Source: Bradyrhizobium arachidis (GTDB taxonomy: Bacteria; Pseudomonadota; Alphaproteobacteria; Rhizobiales; Xanthobacteraceae). Taken from it: a DNA stretch of 64,000 nt. Below, one piece after another: positions 1-8,158 of the stretch. The notes beneath the pieces are model-generated. The model was given only the letters and a program-made list of their open reading frames with translations. It was not told the DNA's origin and searched no databases. The position numbers were made by a program, and so were the translations under genes. Within the stretch, counting starts at the first letter, position 1; each line of letters begins with the position of its first letter. The stretch lies in assembly GCF_015291705.1 (NCBI RefSeq), contig NZ_CP030050.1, positions 4,216,001-4,280,000 on the forward strand. Direction: 5' to 3'.

Positions 1-516
1 GCAGATGGGCCGCGTTCTCGCGCTCGTCAGTTGCACGATCCGATGCTGAGACGTCGGAGATCTCGTTCCGACCGGACGCTACTACCGCGCAGGCCATTCA
101 GACGGGGTCCGCTTTGTGCAGCTGTCCATGCATAGCTGCCGCAAGCCTTCACCGCCGCTTGTGACCCCAAGAGGACGTTGACCTTGGCCGAAGCTCTCTC
201 CAGAATGTTGGGGCAGCGGAGCCTATCATTAGCAAAGGTGAACCCGTGCATCGGTTGGGTATCTTCGACGAAGTGCGAGAGCGCCTGATCCTCCGCCCGT
301 GGTGGCGTCGCGGTGTTTGACCGTTTGAGACCGCGCCGCACGACGCACATCGGCATCGATCTGCAAAACGGCTTCATGGCCCGGGCCGGAAACTAGCCCG
401 ATGAACCCAACCAACCGTGCCGACAATACGAAGACATGCCAGAACACGTCCACCATCACGATGCGCGATCAAGATCACATCACCTCGCCAAAAACATCTA
501 TATCGCTCCCCATCAA
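1..516. other. Left-edge region without a convincing gene
   Basis: No reading frame here has a good start, ribosome site and recognisable product together. The longer open frames on the minus strand (for example 27-377) are arginine- and serine-rich and match nothing I know. The only protein-like piece is the short isochorismatase-like fragment at 334-396. The stretch probably holds the decayed end of an older gene. Confidence 0.5.
334..396 (+). pseudogene. Possible N-terminal fragment of an isochorismatase-like hydrolase
   Basis: One plus-strand frame reads TTHIGIDLQNGFMARAGN and then hits TAG at 394-396. The string IDLQNGF resembles the first strand of isochorismatase or N-carbamoylsarcosine amidase proteins, where the Asp is catalytic. 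There is no start codon with a ribosome site, and no later part of the fold is visible. This is a weak call resting on one short motif. Confidence 0.2.
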
Positions 517-536
517 GGCGAGGAATGGTCCTCGCC
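517..536. repeat. Perfect hairpin upstream of the small peptide gene
   Basis: GGCGAGGA at 517-524 and TCCTCGCC at 529-536 form a perfect 8-bp stem with a 4-base loop. It ends 25 bases before the start codon of the peptide gene at 562. No run of T follows, so it is not a clear terminator. It may act in the 5' leader of the peptide mRNA. Confidence 0.5.
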
Positions 537-561
537 TGAAACACTTTCATAGGAGAGCGAC

Positions 562-759
562 ATGACTACGATCAAAGAACTGACGACCGCAGAGTTCGAT
601 GTCGCGAGAGCACTAACGGATGACGACCTCGACATCGTCACAGGCGGAAAGGACGTCGCATACATTCAAGCGGCCCCGATAGGGAATTTTCTTGTTCACA
701 TGTCCGATAAAAGCACAACCGTCGTATACTATCCACCCGGCACATCTGGGAGACCGTAA
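562..759 (+). CDS. Small peptide with a double-glycine-type leader (bacteriocin/RiPP precursor-like)
   Basis: This encodes 65 residues. A strong ribosome site, AGGAGAG, lies 4 to 5 bases before the ATG. The N-terminal 29 residues end in LTDDDLDIVTGG, the acidic amphipathic pattern followed by Gly-Gly that marks leaders cleaved by C39-type peptidase transporters. The remaining 36 residues (about 30-65) include VVYY and a Pro/Gly-rich end and contain no cysteine. Many Bradyrhizobium genomes carry short ORFs with this type of leader; most have no known function. No peptidase-containing ABC transporter, HlyD-like partner or modification enzyme lies in this window, so processing and export are unproven. 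It could also be a leader-like protein with no bacteriocin role. Confidence 0.7.
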   Translation: MTTIKELTTAEFDVARALTDDDLDIVTGGKDVAYIQAAPIGNFLVHMSDKSTTVVYYPPGTSGRP

Positions 760-808
760 CCCGTCCCCGACGACCTCTTTCACCACGGACACCGAGCGGA
801 CACGGACA

Positions 809-826
809 CCACACCTATAGGTGTGG
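809..826. repeat. Perfect 18-bp palindrome
   Basis: CCACACCTATAGGTGTGG is a perfect palindrome, 50 bases after the stop of the small peptide gene. It could be a weak terminator without a T-run or a protein-binding site. Nothing else supports either use. Confidence 0.45.
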
Positions 827-879
827 CCGGCCTGTCTGGGCTTCGACCGGGTACCGCTCACGGTCTGCCCCAGACCCAC

Positions 880-987
880 ATGGATGGCACTGAGCGCTAC
901 ACCTGTCGGGAATGCGGACTGATCAGGTTCGCTAACAGCGAGGGATGGAACCATTTCGAATGGCGGCTGGACAGTCCAAAAAGGTGA
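880..987 (+). CDS. Doubtful 35-residue ORF with a CxxC knuckle
   Basis: An ATG at 880 opens a 35-codon frame to TGA at 985-987. It contains RYTCRECG, a single CxxC pair like half of a zinc ribbon, then aromatic residues. No ribosome site is visible. The frame is the same as that of the peptide gene at 562 and stays open from its stop codon to this point, so it may be the tail of a longer ancestral gene. Low confidence. Confidence 0.2.
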   Translation: MDGTERYTCRECGLIRFANSEGWNHFEWRLDSPKR

Positions 988-1254
988 ACCACTGCCCGCT
1001 ACTTGCTACCGCGAAAGCAATTCTGAGCCTGATCGTGGCAAGCTGACTTCCGGTATTGGCCCGAAGCTGCCGACCCGGCATGTCAGCTGCCTGTCCGCTC
1101 ACGTGGGGTGAAGCGGGCTCGATATGCTCAAAGCGAGTTCTTCGGGCTGTGACCCAGAGCGGTCATAGCCCGGCCTGAAATCTCGCACCGGGCCGTCTCC
1201 TGCCGTATCGCCGTGTGATATCCTTTCAGTCGCAAGAAGTGGAGGGACTGCACA
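988..1254. other. Intergenic stretch, nothing recognised
   Basis: There is no credible reading frame in these 267 bases on either strand. They separate the peptide region from the truncated signal-peptide remnant at 1255 and may hold the promoter for the patatin gene. Confidence 0.5.
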
Positions 1255-1326
1255 GTGAAACGCCGCGAGTTCATTAGGTTGCTAGGCGGCGCAGCGGTGG
1301 CGCACAGCGTGGTCGGTAAGCGCTGA
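1255..1326 (+). pseudogene. Leader remnant of an ABC substrate-binding protein, fused upstream of the patatin gene
   Basis: A GTG at 1255 opens a 23-codon frame, VKRREFIRLLGGAAVAHSVV and three more residues, ending in TGA at 1324-1326. The first 16 residues match the Tat-like leader MKRREF..LLGGAA that begins hundreds of rhizobial ABC substrate-binding proteins of the pfam04392 type (a full-length relative lies at 44939). The mature protein is gone. The stop codon overlaps the patatin ATG (TGATG), so the leftover leader may now drive translation of the patatin gene by coupling. Confidence 0.6.
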
Positions 1327-2342
1327 TGGGTACAGCAAGCAAGACGGTCAACCTTGCTTTACAGGGTGGCGGTGCGCATGGCGCCTTCACCTGGGGCGTT
1401 TTGGATCGCCTGCTCGAAGATGAGCGGATGTCGTTTGAGGGGATCTGCGCTACCAGCGCTGGCGCCATGAACGGCACGGTCATGGCGTACGGCCTGACGA
1501 TCGGCGGCCGCGAAGGCGCAAAACTCACTCTCGCCGAATATTGGCGCCGCATCAGCGAAGCTGCAGTCTGGGGACCGCTGCAGCCGTCCATTTTCGATCG
1601 TCTGTCGCAAAATCATTCGATCGAGAAATCGCCAGCCTTCATGTTCTTCGACATGATGACACGACTGTTGTCACCTTATCAGTTTAACCCATTGAACTAT
1701 AACCCGTTGCGTGACGTGCTCGAGAAGACCATCGATTTCGACCGACTGCGCAGGGAGAGTGTCGTCAAGCTGTTCCTTTGTGCGACAAACGTCCGCACTG
1801 GAAAGGTGAAGATCTTTGAGAACCATGAGCTCACCGTCTCCGCCGTTCTCGCTTCCGGGTGCCTTCCGCAGCTCTTTCAGGCTGTTGAAATCGATGGCGA
1901 AGCCTATTGGGATGGCGGCTACATGGGCAACCCAGCAATCTTCCCGCTGATCTATGGCTGCCAATCCACCGACATCATTGTTATTCACATCAATCCAATT
2001 GTGCGTGGGGAAATTCCTCGCACGGCGAGCGATATATTAAACCGATTGAACGAAATTAGCTTCAATTCGTCGCTGATGCGCGAGATGCGAGCAATTGCCT
2101 TCGCCAACAAGCTCGTCAGCAGAGGCGCGCTGCACGACGAGATAAAGACGATGCTGATTCATGCCATAGAGGCGGAATCGTTCATGAAAGGCCTCGGCGT
2201 CGCCTCCAAGTTTAATGCAGACTGGGAGTTTCTCACCTATCTGCGCGACGTGGGCCGTACCTGCGCTGAGGAGTGGTTAGCCGCAAATTATTGCCATATC
2301 GGTGTGCGTTCGACCATCGACATTCACGGCAGATACTTGTAG
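1326..2342 (+). CDS. Patatin-like phospholipase family protein
   Basis: This 338-residue protein is a predicted cytoplasmic or peripheral-membrane lipid acyl hydrolase of the patatin family. The oxyanion-hole loop LQGGGAHGAF is at residues 12-21. The nucleophile Ser44 sits in ATSAGAM, where the first glycine of the usual GxSxG is Ala, a change also seen in relatives. The catalytic Asp is in the DGG motif near residue 195. The length matches rhizobial relatives. No signal peptide is present. There is no own ribosome site; the ATG overlaps the stop of the leader remnant at 1255, so translation may be coupled to it. The substrate cannot be read from the sequence. Confidence 0.88.
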   Translation: MGTASKTVNLALQGGGAHGAFTWGVLDRLLEDERMSFEGICATSAGAMNGTVMAYGLTIGGREGAKLTLAEYWRRISEAAVWGPLQPSIFDRLSQNHSIEKSPAFMFFDMMTRLLSPYQFNPLNYNPLRDVLEKTIDFDRLRRESVVKLFLCATNVRTGKVKIFENHELTVSAVLASGCLPQLFQAVEIDGEAYWDGGYMGNPAIFPLIYGCQSTDIIVIHINPIVRGEIPRTASDILNRLNEISFNSSLMREMRAIAFANKLVSRGALHDEIKTMLIHAIEAESFMKGLGVASKFNADWEFLTYLRDVGRTCAEEWLAANYCHIGVRSTIDIHGRYL

Positions 2343-3014
2343 CGCGTTTAGATTGGTGCAGCAATACAGCAATGCCTTAACGAGGCCAAGACGGCGACCC
2401 GAGAGGAAGATACATGTACTGCCGCGCACGGCCACCATCAGCCCCCATTCCGATGCAGGCGGCTGCGCCGACGCCGAGGAAGCTGCGGGTTATGCACGAG
2501 ATGGCGTCCGCTTGTGCCCGTCACGTCTCAAATGTTGATTTGCAGCGAATGTCGGCATTGGTGGTTGTGCCTCCCCGAACTGAACCAGTTTACCGTTTTC
2601 TCCCGCCGCTCGAGCGCGTGCGCTTATTTGACTTTCTCCGACGACGCTTCCTTACGTTAGCTCAAATTGGCCCATGATGGATTGGAGCGAGACTTCAAGT
2701 TTCTCAAGTAGTTAGATGGCCGCGTGTGCGCGACGTGTGCACCGGGAGATCAAGAAAAATCCCATCTGGGCCAGCGTGACCCGGGCATCCGAGAATGGAT
2801 CTAGGCGCTCTTTCGAGCAAGCCGCACGTGTTGAGGATAGGGTGATATGTGGCGTGTCGACAAGAGATGGCAGCCATCCGTTGATAGAGGCGTCACTGCT
2901 GACCAAGCACTCAAATCGATCAGAGATGCAGGACTTCGCGGCGTCGTCAGGTGAGGATGCTTTGGTGCGCCATTGTTGAAACGTCGCGATTGTAGGCTCG
3001 CCCTTCGTTAGCAT
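2343..3014. other. Gene-poor debris region
   Basis: Frames of 80 to 100 codons exist on both strands (for example 2414-2677 plus, 2712-3014 minus), but none has a ribosome site or a recognisable product. The neighbouring stretch on the right is clearly composed of gene fragments, so this is probably decayed coding DNA. Confidence 0.5.
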
Positions 3015-3196
3015 TTATTCCATCACGATCAGCGGGATCGGCAACGCAGTGATCGACTCGATCTTCTCCATCGCGAAGCGCGAGGTGACGTTCTTGAGCG
3101 GGACGGCGTGGATCAGCTTCTTGTAGAACAAGTCGCAGTTCTGCTGGTCAGGGATGACGACGCGCAGAATGTATTGACGGCAGCCGCGAAGCGCGT
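3015..3196 (-). pseudogene. C-terminal fragment of an Lrp/AsnC-family regulator
   Basis: Reading the minus strand, about 60 codons end in TAA at 3015-3017. They read CRQYILRVVIPDQQ, then FYKKLIHAVPLKNVTSRFAM, then ITALPIPL. This is the ligand-binding (RAM) domain tail of Lrp/AsnC regulators, including the typical SxFAMExI..TTALPL ending. The helix-turn-helix half is missing. Upstream the frame runs into a stop near a duplicated tcagctattccg (12 bp, two copies about 18 bases apart), which may mark the break. Confidence 0.7.
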
Positions 3197-3202
3197 CAGC
3201 TA

Positions 3203-3887
3203 TTCCGGAAGCGCTTCAGCTATTCCGTCGGCGGCCATCAGTTTGGTTGGATCGTACTGAAGCCGCCATTCGTTTTTAAGCGGAGCATCGGGCGCGGCGG
3301 CGCTGGATCAGTCGTTCGCGAGCAACGCGAGCACGTCTGCGTGGCGCAGGCGCGGCGTGGAACCGACGTTCAGGGGCCGGCGGCAGGAGTCCGATGGTAC
3401 AGAAAGCGTTGGCATGCCCATGCTGCCGAACGACGCATAGAACGAGGTACGGTCGGTGGGCGTATGCTGAGGCGCCCCTGTCATGGTGCCGAGCGCGAAG
3501 AGGAGTGCGACCAGTAGGACGAGCGGCACGATCAATGCCTCATGCGTGCCGATACGATCCGTCACTGCTCTCGCGTCGATCGCTCGCGCGAGAGGAGAGC
3601 GAAGGTCGATCCATTCCAGGATGAATTTGAGCATGCTGACCCCACGTGTCGCTGTTGCTTCGCGAACGCCTCACTTCATCTCGTCAGACAAGGCGAAGCC
3701 ATCATGGAGATGGTTAGCCTGGATTGCCGTCTTGAACGCCGGCGATTTGCATCGGGCGAGACGAACGTCGTCCACATGCTTAGAACTCGCGGCCGCATGC
3801 CATGATGGTTCAACATGCTACTCTCTGTGCTCGGCAGTAAGCCAAGTCGCTCATAAGGGGGAGGCGCGAGGAACATTGTGGCAGGCC
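3203..3887. other. Debris between the Lrp tail and the permease tail
   Basis: On the minus strand one frame stays open from 3634 to 3200 apart from a single TGA at 3308-3310. Its upstream part contains a hydrophobic stretch, ALIVPLVLLVALLFALG, like the first membrane segment of an ABC permease. The part after the TGA reads KNEWRLQYDPTKLMAADGI and ends at TAG 3200-3202. I do not recognise the whole, and no start site is convincing. The remaining bases (about 3640-3887) show nothing. Confidence 0.4.
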
Positions 3888-4058
3888 TCAAGAATCGGAG
3901 GCGACCTCTGCTCCGGACGTGCGCGAGCGGCGCGCCTGGAGCATTTCGATGATCGCGAACATCAAGATCACGACAATGAGCACGACGACGGATGCGGCAG
4001 CGATGACAGGGCTTACCTGAAGCAGGATTCCATCCCACATCTGCTTCGGCAAAGTCGT
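3888..4058 (-). pseudogene. C-terminal fragment of a PotB/PotC-type ABC permease
   Basis: The minus strand encodes about 57 residues ending in TGA at 3888-3890: LPKQMWDGILLQVSPVIAAA, then a hydrophobic segment, then a basic tail. The pattern LPxQMWDGI...SPVIAA followed by the last membrane helix is the C-terminus of spermidine/putrescine-type permeases. Everything upstream is replaced at about 4058 by an oppositely oriented ATPase fragment. It is a gene end left by a rearrangement, not a functional permease. Confidence 0.7.
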
Positions 4059-4808
4059 CTTGACGAGGCGCTGGCGCTGGTGAAGCTGGACGGATTCGGT
4101 GATCGCAAGCCGCGCCAGCTGTCGGGCGGCCAGCAGCAGCGCGACGCGCTGGCGCGTGCGCTCGTGATCCGGCCGAAGGTGCTGTTACTCGACGAGCCGT
4201 TCTCGGCGCTCGACAAGAATCTGCGCGGGTCGATGCAGGTTGAGCTGAAGCAGATCCAGCGCGAGCTCGGCGTCACCACGATCTTCGTGACCCACGACCA
4301 GGGCGAGGCGCTGTCGATGTCCGACCGTATTGCGGTGATGTCGGCGGGGCGCATACGTCAGATCGCGGCGCCCGGTGATGTCTATCGCCGTCCCGCGGAT
4401 CGCTTCGTTGCATCCTTCGTGGGGAACGTGAATGTGCTCACTGGGGGTCTCCTCGAGCGGCGCGGAGAGGTCGCAACAGTATCCGTCGGCGACATGCGCC
4501 TTGAGGTCCCGGCGGCGCCGCTCGCGAAGCTTGCCATTGGCGACGTCGTAGACGTCTTCATTCGGCCGGAGCATCTCGCAGTGACGTCGGAAAGCACGCC
4601 GGGATCGCTGCGCGGAACGGTGACGGCGCAGGTCTTTCAGGGCGATCACATTGACCTCTACATCGAGATTGCCGGCGTTGTGCGCGAGCCCATCCTGCTG
4701 CGCGCGCCGGGGGTCGCGGCATTGTCTTCGTGCCCGGCCGGCACTGAAGTGGGACTGATCGTGGGATCAGACGACGTCGTGGCATTTCCGCGCGAAGCCC
4801 GGGCGTGA
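4059..4808 (+). pseudogene. 5'-truncated PotA-like ABC transporter ATPase
   Basis: Homology starts abruptly at LDEALALVKLDG and covers the signature motif LSGGQQQR, Walker B VLLLDEPFSALD, the H-loop (FVTHDQGEA) and a C-terminal TOBE domain (residues GDVVDVFIRPEHL onwards) to TGA at 4806-4808. The roughly 110 N-terminal residues with Walker A and the Q-loop are missing, so it cannot bind ATP normally. The frame happens to stay open upstream to 3483, but that part is not ATPase sequence. The break coincides with the start of the permease tail on the other strand, so an inversion or recombination joined two pieces of Pot-type transporter genes head to head. Confidence 0.8.
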
Positions 4809-5016
4809 AGCCATGGGGCGTGCTGCGCCTTCGGGGTAAGATTCCATCATACGGAAAATGTCGGAAGCGGGCTCGCCGGGAAATTCAACACGGCTCCGGC
4901 GCCCGGCACGTGCGGAGGCACTTGAGCGTTCATGCGCTGCAATAATAGGCTTTTCGCTGCCTGCGCGATGGGCGCGTGGCGTCGAAATGATCGGATTTTC
5001 TGATGGACAATCCAAA

Positions 5017-5042
5017 ATCATGATGCAAACTATGGATACATA
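5017..5042. promoter_or_regulatory. Possible operator/promoter region of the amidohydrolase operon
   Basis: The 255 bases between the ATPase remnant and the amidohydrolase hold no gene. Just before the gene is an A+T-rich stretch with the palindrome atcatgat (5017-5024) and the imperfect repeat tatggatacata (5031-5042, TATG and CATA arms). Such short A+T-rich palindromes suit GntR-type regulators, and one is encoded at 17720. The link is inference. Confidence 0.25.
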
Positions 5043-5063
5043 ATTTGAGAGTGGGAGTGACCG

Positions 5064-6500
5064 ATGGTGCGAACGGTGGTCCGGGCTGGCCATGTCATTG
5101 CCTTTCAGGATGGCGGTCATCGGCATTTGCAAGACGGCGTGGTCGTCATCGAGGACGACCGCATCACGCATGTTGGCAGCGGCGAATTCGACGGTCAGGC
5201 CGACGAGTTCATCGATGCCAGAGACAAGATCGTCACGCCGGGCTTCATCAACACGCACACGCATCTGAGCGAGTCGCCGCTCGACCGCTCGTTCGTCGAG
5301 GATCGCGGCCCGCGGAATTTCTACCTTTCCGGTCTCTTCGAGTTTCTCACGGCGCGCGATGGTGCCATCACCGACCAGGCGCGCCGCGCGTCGGTTGCCG
5401 CGTCGATGCCGGAACTGATCCGTACGGGCACGACGACCGTCGTGGAGATGGGCAGGCACGGCCAGTACGTTGCCGAACAGGCGGAGAAGGCCGGACTGCG
5501 TGCCTATATCGGCGAGTTCTATCGCTCGGGGCGCTGGTACACGAAGGACGGCAAGAGCGTTCAATACGAGTGGTCGCCCGACGACGGCGCGGCAGCGATG
5601 CAGCACGCGGTCAATTTCATCAAGGAAGTCGATGGCCGCGCCAATGGCAGGATCAAGGGCTTTCTGACGCCGGTGCAGGTGGATACCTGCTCCGAGGCGC
5701 TGCTGCGCCGCTCGCGCGAGATGGCGACCGAACTGAAGGTGCCGCTCGCGCTGCATGTCTCGCAGTCGGTGCCGGAATTCCAAGAGATGGTTCGTCGCAA
5801 CGGCTGCTCGCCCGTCGAATGGCTGGAGAAGATCGGCTTCCTAGGCAACGACGTCATCCTCGGCCATGTCATCATGCCCGGTGGATCGAGCTGGACAAAT
5901 TATCACGCTGACGACGTCGGCATCCTCGCCGATACGGGCACCAATGTCGCGCACGCGGTCTGGGTGTTCGCCCGCCGCGGCATCGCGATGGAGAGCTATT
6001 CCAAATACCTGGCGCGGGGGGTCAACATGACCCTGGCGACGGACACCTGCCCGCAGAGCATGATCGAGGCGCTGCGCTGGACGGCCGTCATCAGCAAGAT
6101 CATGGATCGGCGAACGGAGGTAGCGACCGCCGCCGACGTGTTCAACTCCGCGACATTGTCGGCCGCGAAGGCGCTTGGCCGCGACGATCTTGGCCGGATC
6201 GCACCTGGCGCCAAGGCCGACCTGCTGTTCTGGGAAGGTGCGAGCCTGTTCATGACGCCGGTGCGCGATCCCGTGCGTAACATCGTCTATTCCGCGCAGG
6301 CGGAAGACCTGAACGCAACGATGATCGACGGCAAGTTCGTCATGAAGGATCGTGTCGTCCCGGGTTTCGACGTTGATGCGCTGCTGGCCGATCTGCAGGC
6401 GGGCGCTCAGCACATGTGGGCCAACATGCACCGCGAGGATTGGGCCCATCGCGACATCAATATCCTTTCACCGGAGAGCTATCCGGCGTTCAAACGCTAG
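5064..6500 (+). CDS. Metal-dependent amidohydrolase (AtzA/TrzN/SAH-deaminase subgroup)
   Basis: This 478-residue protein is a predicted cytoplasmic hydrolase acting on C-N (or C-Cl) bonds of cyclic compounds. An ATG with GGGAG about 9 bases upstream starts it. The metal site is complete: His65 and His67 in NTHTHLSES, His231 in ALHVSQS, His268 in ILGHV and Asp327 in ATDTCP. A small beta-sandwich formed by both ends brackets the barrel (N-terminal GHVIAF.., C-terminal GAKADLLFW). Family members deaminate or dechlorinate triazines, adenosine derivatives, guanine or similar ring compounds. It leads an operon with a complete Dpp-type importer and hyuAB, which points to catabolism of an imported cyclic amide, ureide or guanidine. 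The exact substrate is unknown. Confidence 0.88.
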   Translation: MVRTVVRAGHVIAFQDGGHRHLQDGVVVIEDDRITHVGSGEFDGQADEFIDARDKIVTPGFINTHTHLSESPLDRSFVEDRGPRNFYLSGLFEFLTARDGAITDQARRASVAASMPELIRTGTTTVVEMGRHGQYVAEQAEKAGLRAYIGEFYRSGRWYTKDGKSVQYEWSPDDGAAAMQHAVNFIKEVDGRANGRIKGFLTPVQVDTCSEALLRRSREMATELKVPLALHVSQSVPEFQEMVRRNGCSPVEWLEKIGFLGNDVILGHVIMPGGSSWTNYHADDVGILADTGTNVAHAVWVFARRGIAMESYSKYLARGVNMTLATDTCPQSMIEALRWTAVISKIMDRRTEVATAADVFNSATLSAAKALGRDDLGRIAPGAKADLLFWEGASLFMTPVRDPVRNIVYSAQAEDLNATMIDGKFVMKDRVVPGFDVDALLADLQAGAQHMWANMHREDWAHRDINILSPESYPAFKR

Positions 6501-6573
6501 CCTGATTGACGACCTCATCCGCGATGAAGCCCGCGCGGAGGCACTGCATCACCGCGCAATTTAGGGGACTGAA

Positions 6574-8154
6574 ATGAAGCTGCACATGAAGATGGCATCG
6601 TCGCTTCTGGCTGCCGTCGTATCGACGTTGTTAATCTGCGCACCGGTAACGGGAACCGAGCTGAAGATCGTGATGGAAAGCCGGCTCGGCAATCTCGACC
6701 CGATCCTCAGCGCCTCGCACCAGACGCGTGACCACGGCTATCTCATCTATGACACGCTGTTCGCGCTCGATGCGCAGCAGAAGATTCATCCGCAGATGGT
6801 CGATAGCTACAAGGTGTCCGAGGACGGCAAGGTTTATACGTTCACGCTGCGCGACGGCCTGAGGTGGCACAACGGCGCTCCCGTCACCGCGGCGGACGTG
6901 GTCGCGTCGATCAAGCGCTGGGGCAAACGCGATCGTATGGGCATCGCCCTGATGTCGATCACGTCGGACGTTTCTGCCGCCGATGCCAAGGCTTTCTCGC
7001 TCACGCTGTCGACCCCGTCCGGCGTCATCCTCGACGCCTTTGCCAAGCCGAGTGGCGTTCCGCTCTTCATCATGCCGGCAAAGGTCGCGGAGACCCCGGT
7101 GACCGAGGCGATCACCGACTACACCGGCTCCGGGCCGTTCATCTTCAAGGCCGACGAATATCAGCCGGGCGTCAAGGCTGTCTACGTCAAGAACGAGAGC
7201 TACGTGCCGCGCAAGGAAGAGCCGAGCTGGTTTGCCGGGCGCAAGCTCGCAAAGGTCGATCGGATCACCCGTATCGAAATGGCCGATCCGCTGACCTCGC
7301 TGAATGCGCTGAACAGTGGCGAAGTCGACTACGTCCAGAACATCAACTCCGACCTGATGCCGCTCGTGAACGCGTCGAAGGTGACGACGGCGCGTCTGGA
7401 CCAGCTTGGCTACCAGATCAGCTATCGCTTCAATCATCTCCAGGCGCCGTTCAACAACAAGTTGGTCCGCCAGGCGGCACTCTGGGCAATCGGGCAGCAG
7501 GAAGTCATGCAGGCCCAGTTCGGCGCGCCGGAAAACTACAAGCTCTGCGGTGCGGTGTTCGGTTGTGGGCTGCCGTATGAGAGCGATGTCCTGGCGAAGA
7601 TGGTGATGAAGCCGAACGTCGAGAAGGCAAAGGCCTTGCTGAAGCAAGCCGGCTACGACGGCAAGCCGGTTACCATCCTGCACATCTCCGACATTCCCTC
7701 GCTGTCCTCGGTCGCTCCGGTCATGGCCCAACAGCTTCGCGCTGCTGGTTTTGTGGTCGACTTGCAGGCGATGGACTTCATGACCATGCTGTCGCGCCGT
7801 GCCAATCAGGGACCGACGACGGAAGGTGGCTGGAGCATCTTCATCACCAGCTGGCACAACACGGAAATCCAGGAGCCGCTGCGCAACTTCATGATCGTGT
7901 CGGAAGGCAAGGGCGGTTATGCCGGCTGGGCCGACGTACCCGCCATTCCGCAGCTCACCAAGGCCTTCCTGACCGCGGGGTCGGAAGCCGAGCGCAAGGA
8001 GATCACGACCAAGATCCAGTCGATCGTCTATGACGAAGGCGTCTTCGCGCCTCTTGGTTCTTTCGCCCGCATCAGCGGTTACAGCAAGGACGTCAAGGGC
8101 GTATTGCCGGCGCCGGCGAACATCTTCTGGAACGTCTCCAAGGGCGTGCCGTAA
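6574..8154 (+). CDS. ABC transporter substrate-binding protein, family 5 (Dpp/Opp type)
   Basis: This 526-residue periplasmic binding protein starts at an ATG with AGGGGA upstream. Residues 1-28 form a Sec signal peptide (basic MKLHMK, hydrophobic core, cleavage near VTGT-E). The mature protein begins ELKIVMESRLGNLDPI and has the family pattern YDTLFALD..KIHPQMVDSYKVSEDG..YTFTLRDGLRWHNGAPVTAADV. Its length is normal for peptide/nickel/opine-class binding proteins. It lies 73 bases after the amidohydrolase and directly before two permeases and a double ATPase. It probably delivers the island's substrate. Members also bind opines, glutathione and sugars, so peptide specificity should not be assumed. 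Confidence 0.92.
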   Translation: MKLHMKMASSLLAAVVSTLLICAPVTGTELKIVMESRLGNLDPILSASHQTRDHGYLIYDTLFALDAQQKIHPQMVDSYKVSEDGKVYTFTLRDGLRWHNGAPVTAADVVASIKRWGKRDRMGIALMSITSDVSAADAKAFSLTLSTPSGVILDAFAKPSGVPLFIMPAKVAETPVTEAITDYTGSGPFIFKADEYQPGVKAVYVKNESYVPRKEEPSWFAGRKLAKVDRITRIEMADPLTSLNALNSGEVDYVQNINSDLMPLVNASKVTTARLDQLGYQISYRFNHLQAPFNNKLVRQAALWAIGQQEVMQAQFGAPENYKLCGAVFGCGLPYESDVLAKMVMKPNVEKAKALLKQAGYDGKPVTILHISDIPSLSSVAPVMAQQLRAAGFVVDLQAMDFMTMLSRRANQGPTTEGGWSIFITSWHNTEIQEPLRNFMIVSEGKGGYAGWADVPAIPQLTKAFLTAGSEAERKEITTKIQSIVYDEGVFAPLGSFARISGYSKDVKGVLPAPANIFWNVSKGVP

Positions 8155-8158
8155 GACG

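Noticed and set aside
3483..4058. Open N-terminal extension giving a 441-residue ATPase
   Set aside because: Only the part from about 4059 matches PotA. The upstream frame overlaps a minus-strand permease fragment and has no ATPase motifs, so Walker A is truly missing.
6631..7857. Long minus-strand frame of 408 codons within the binding-protein gene
   Set aside because: It is a GC-rich shadow in the antisense frame, rich in Arg/His/Asp and without domain motifs. Many similar antisense frames exist in this window.
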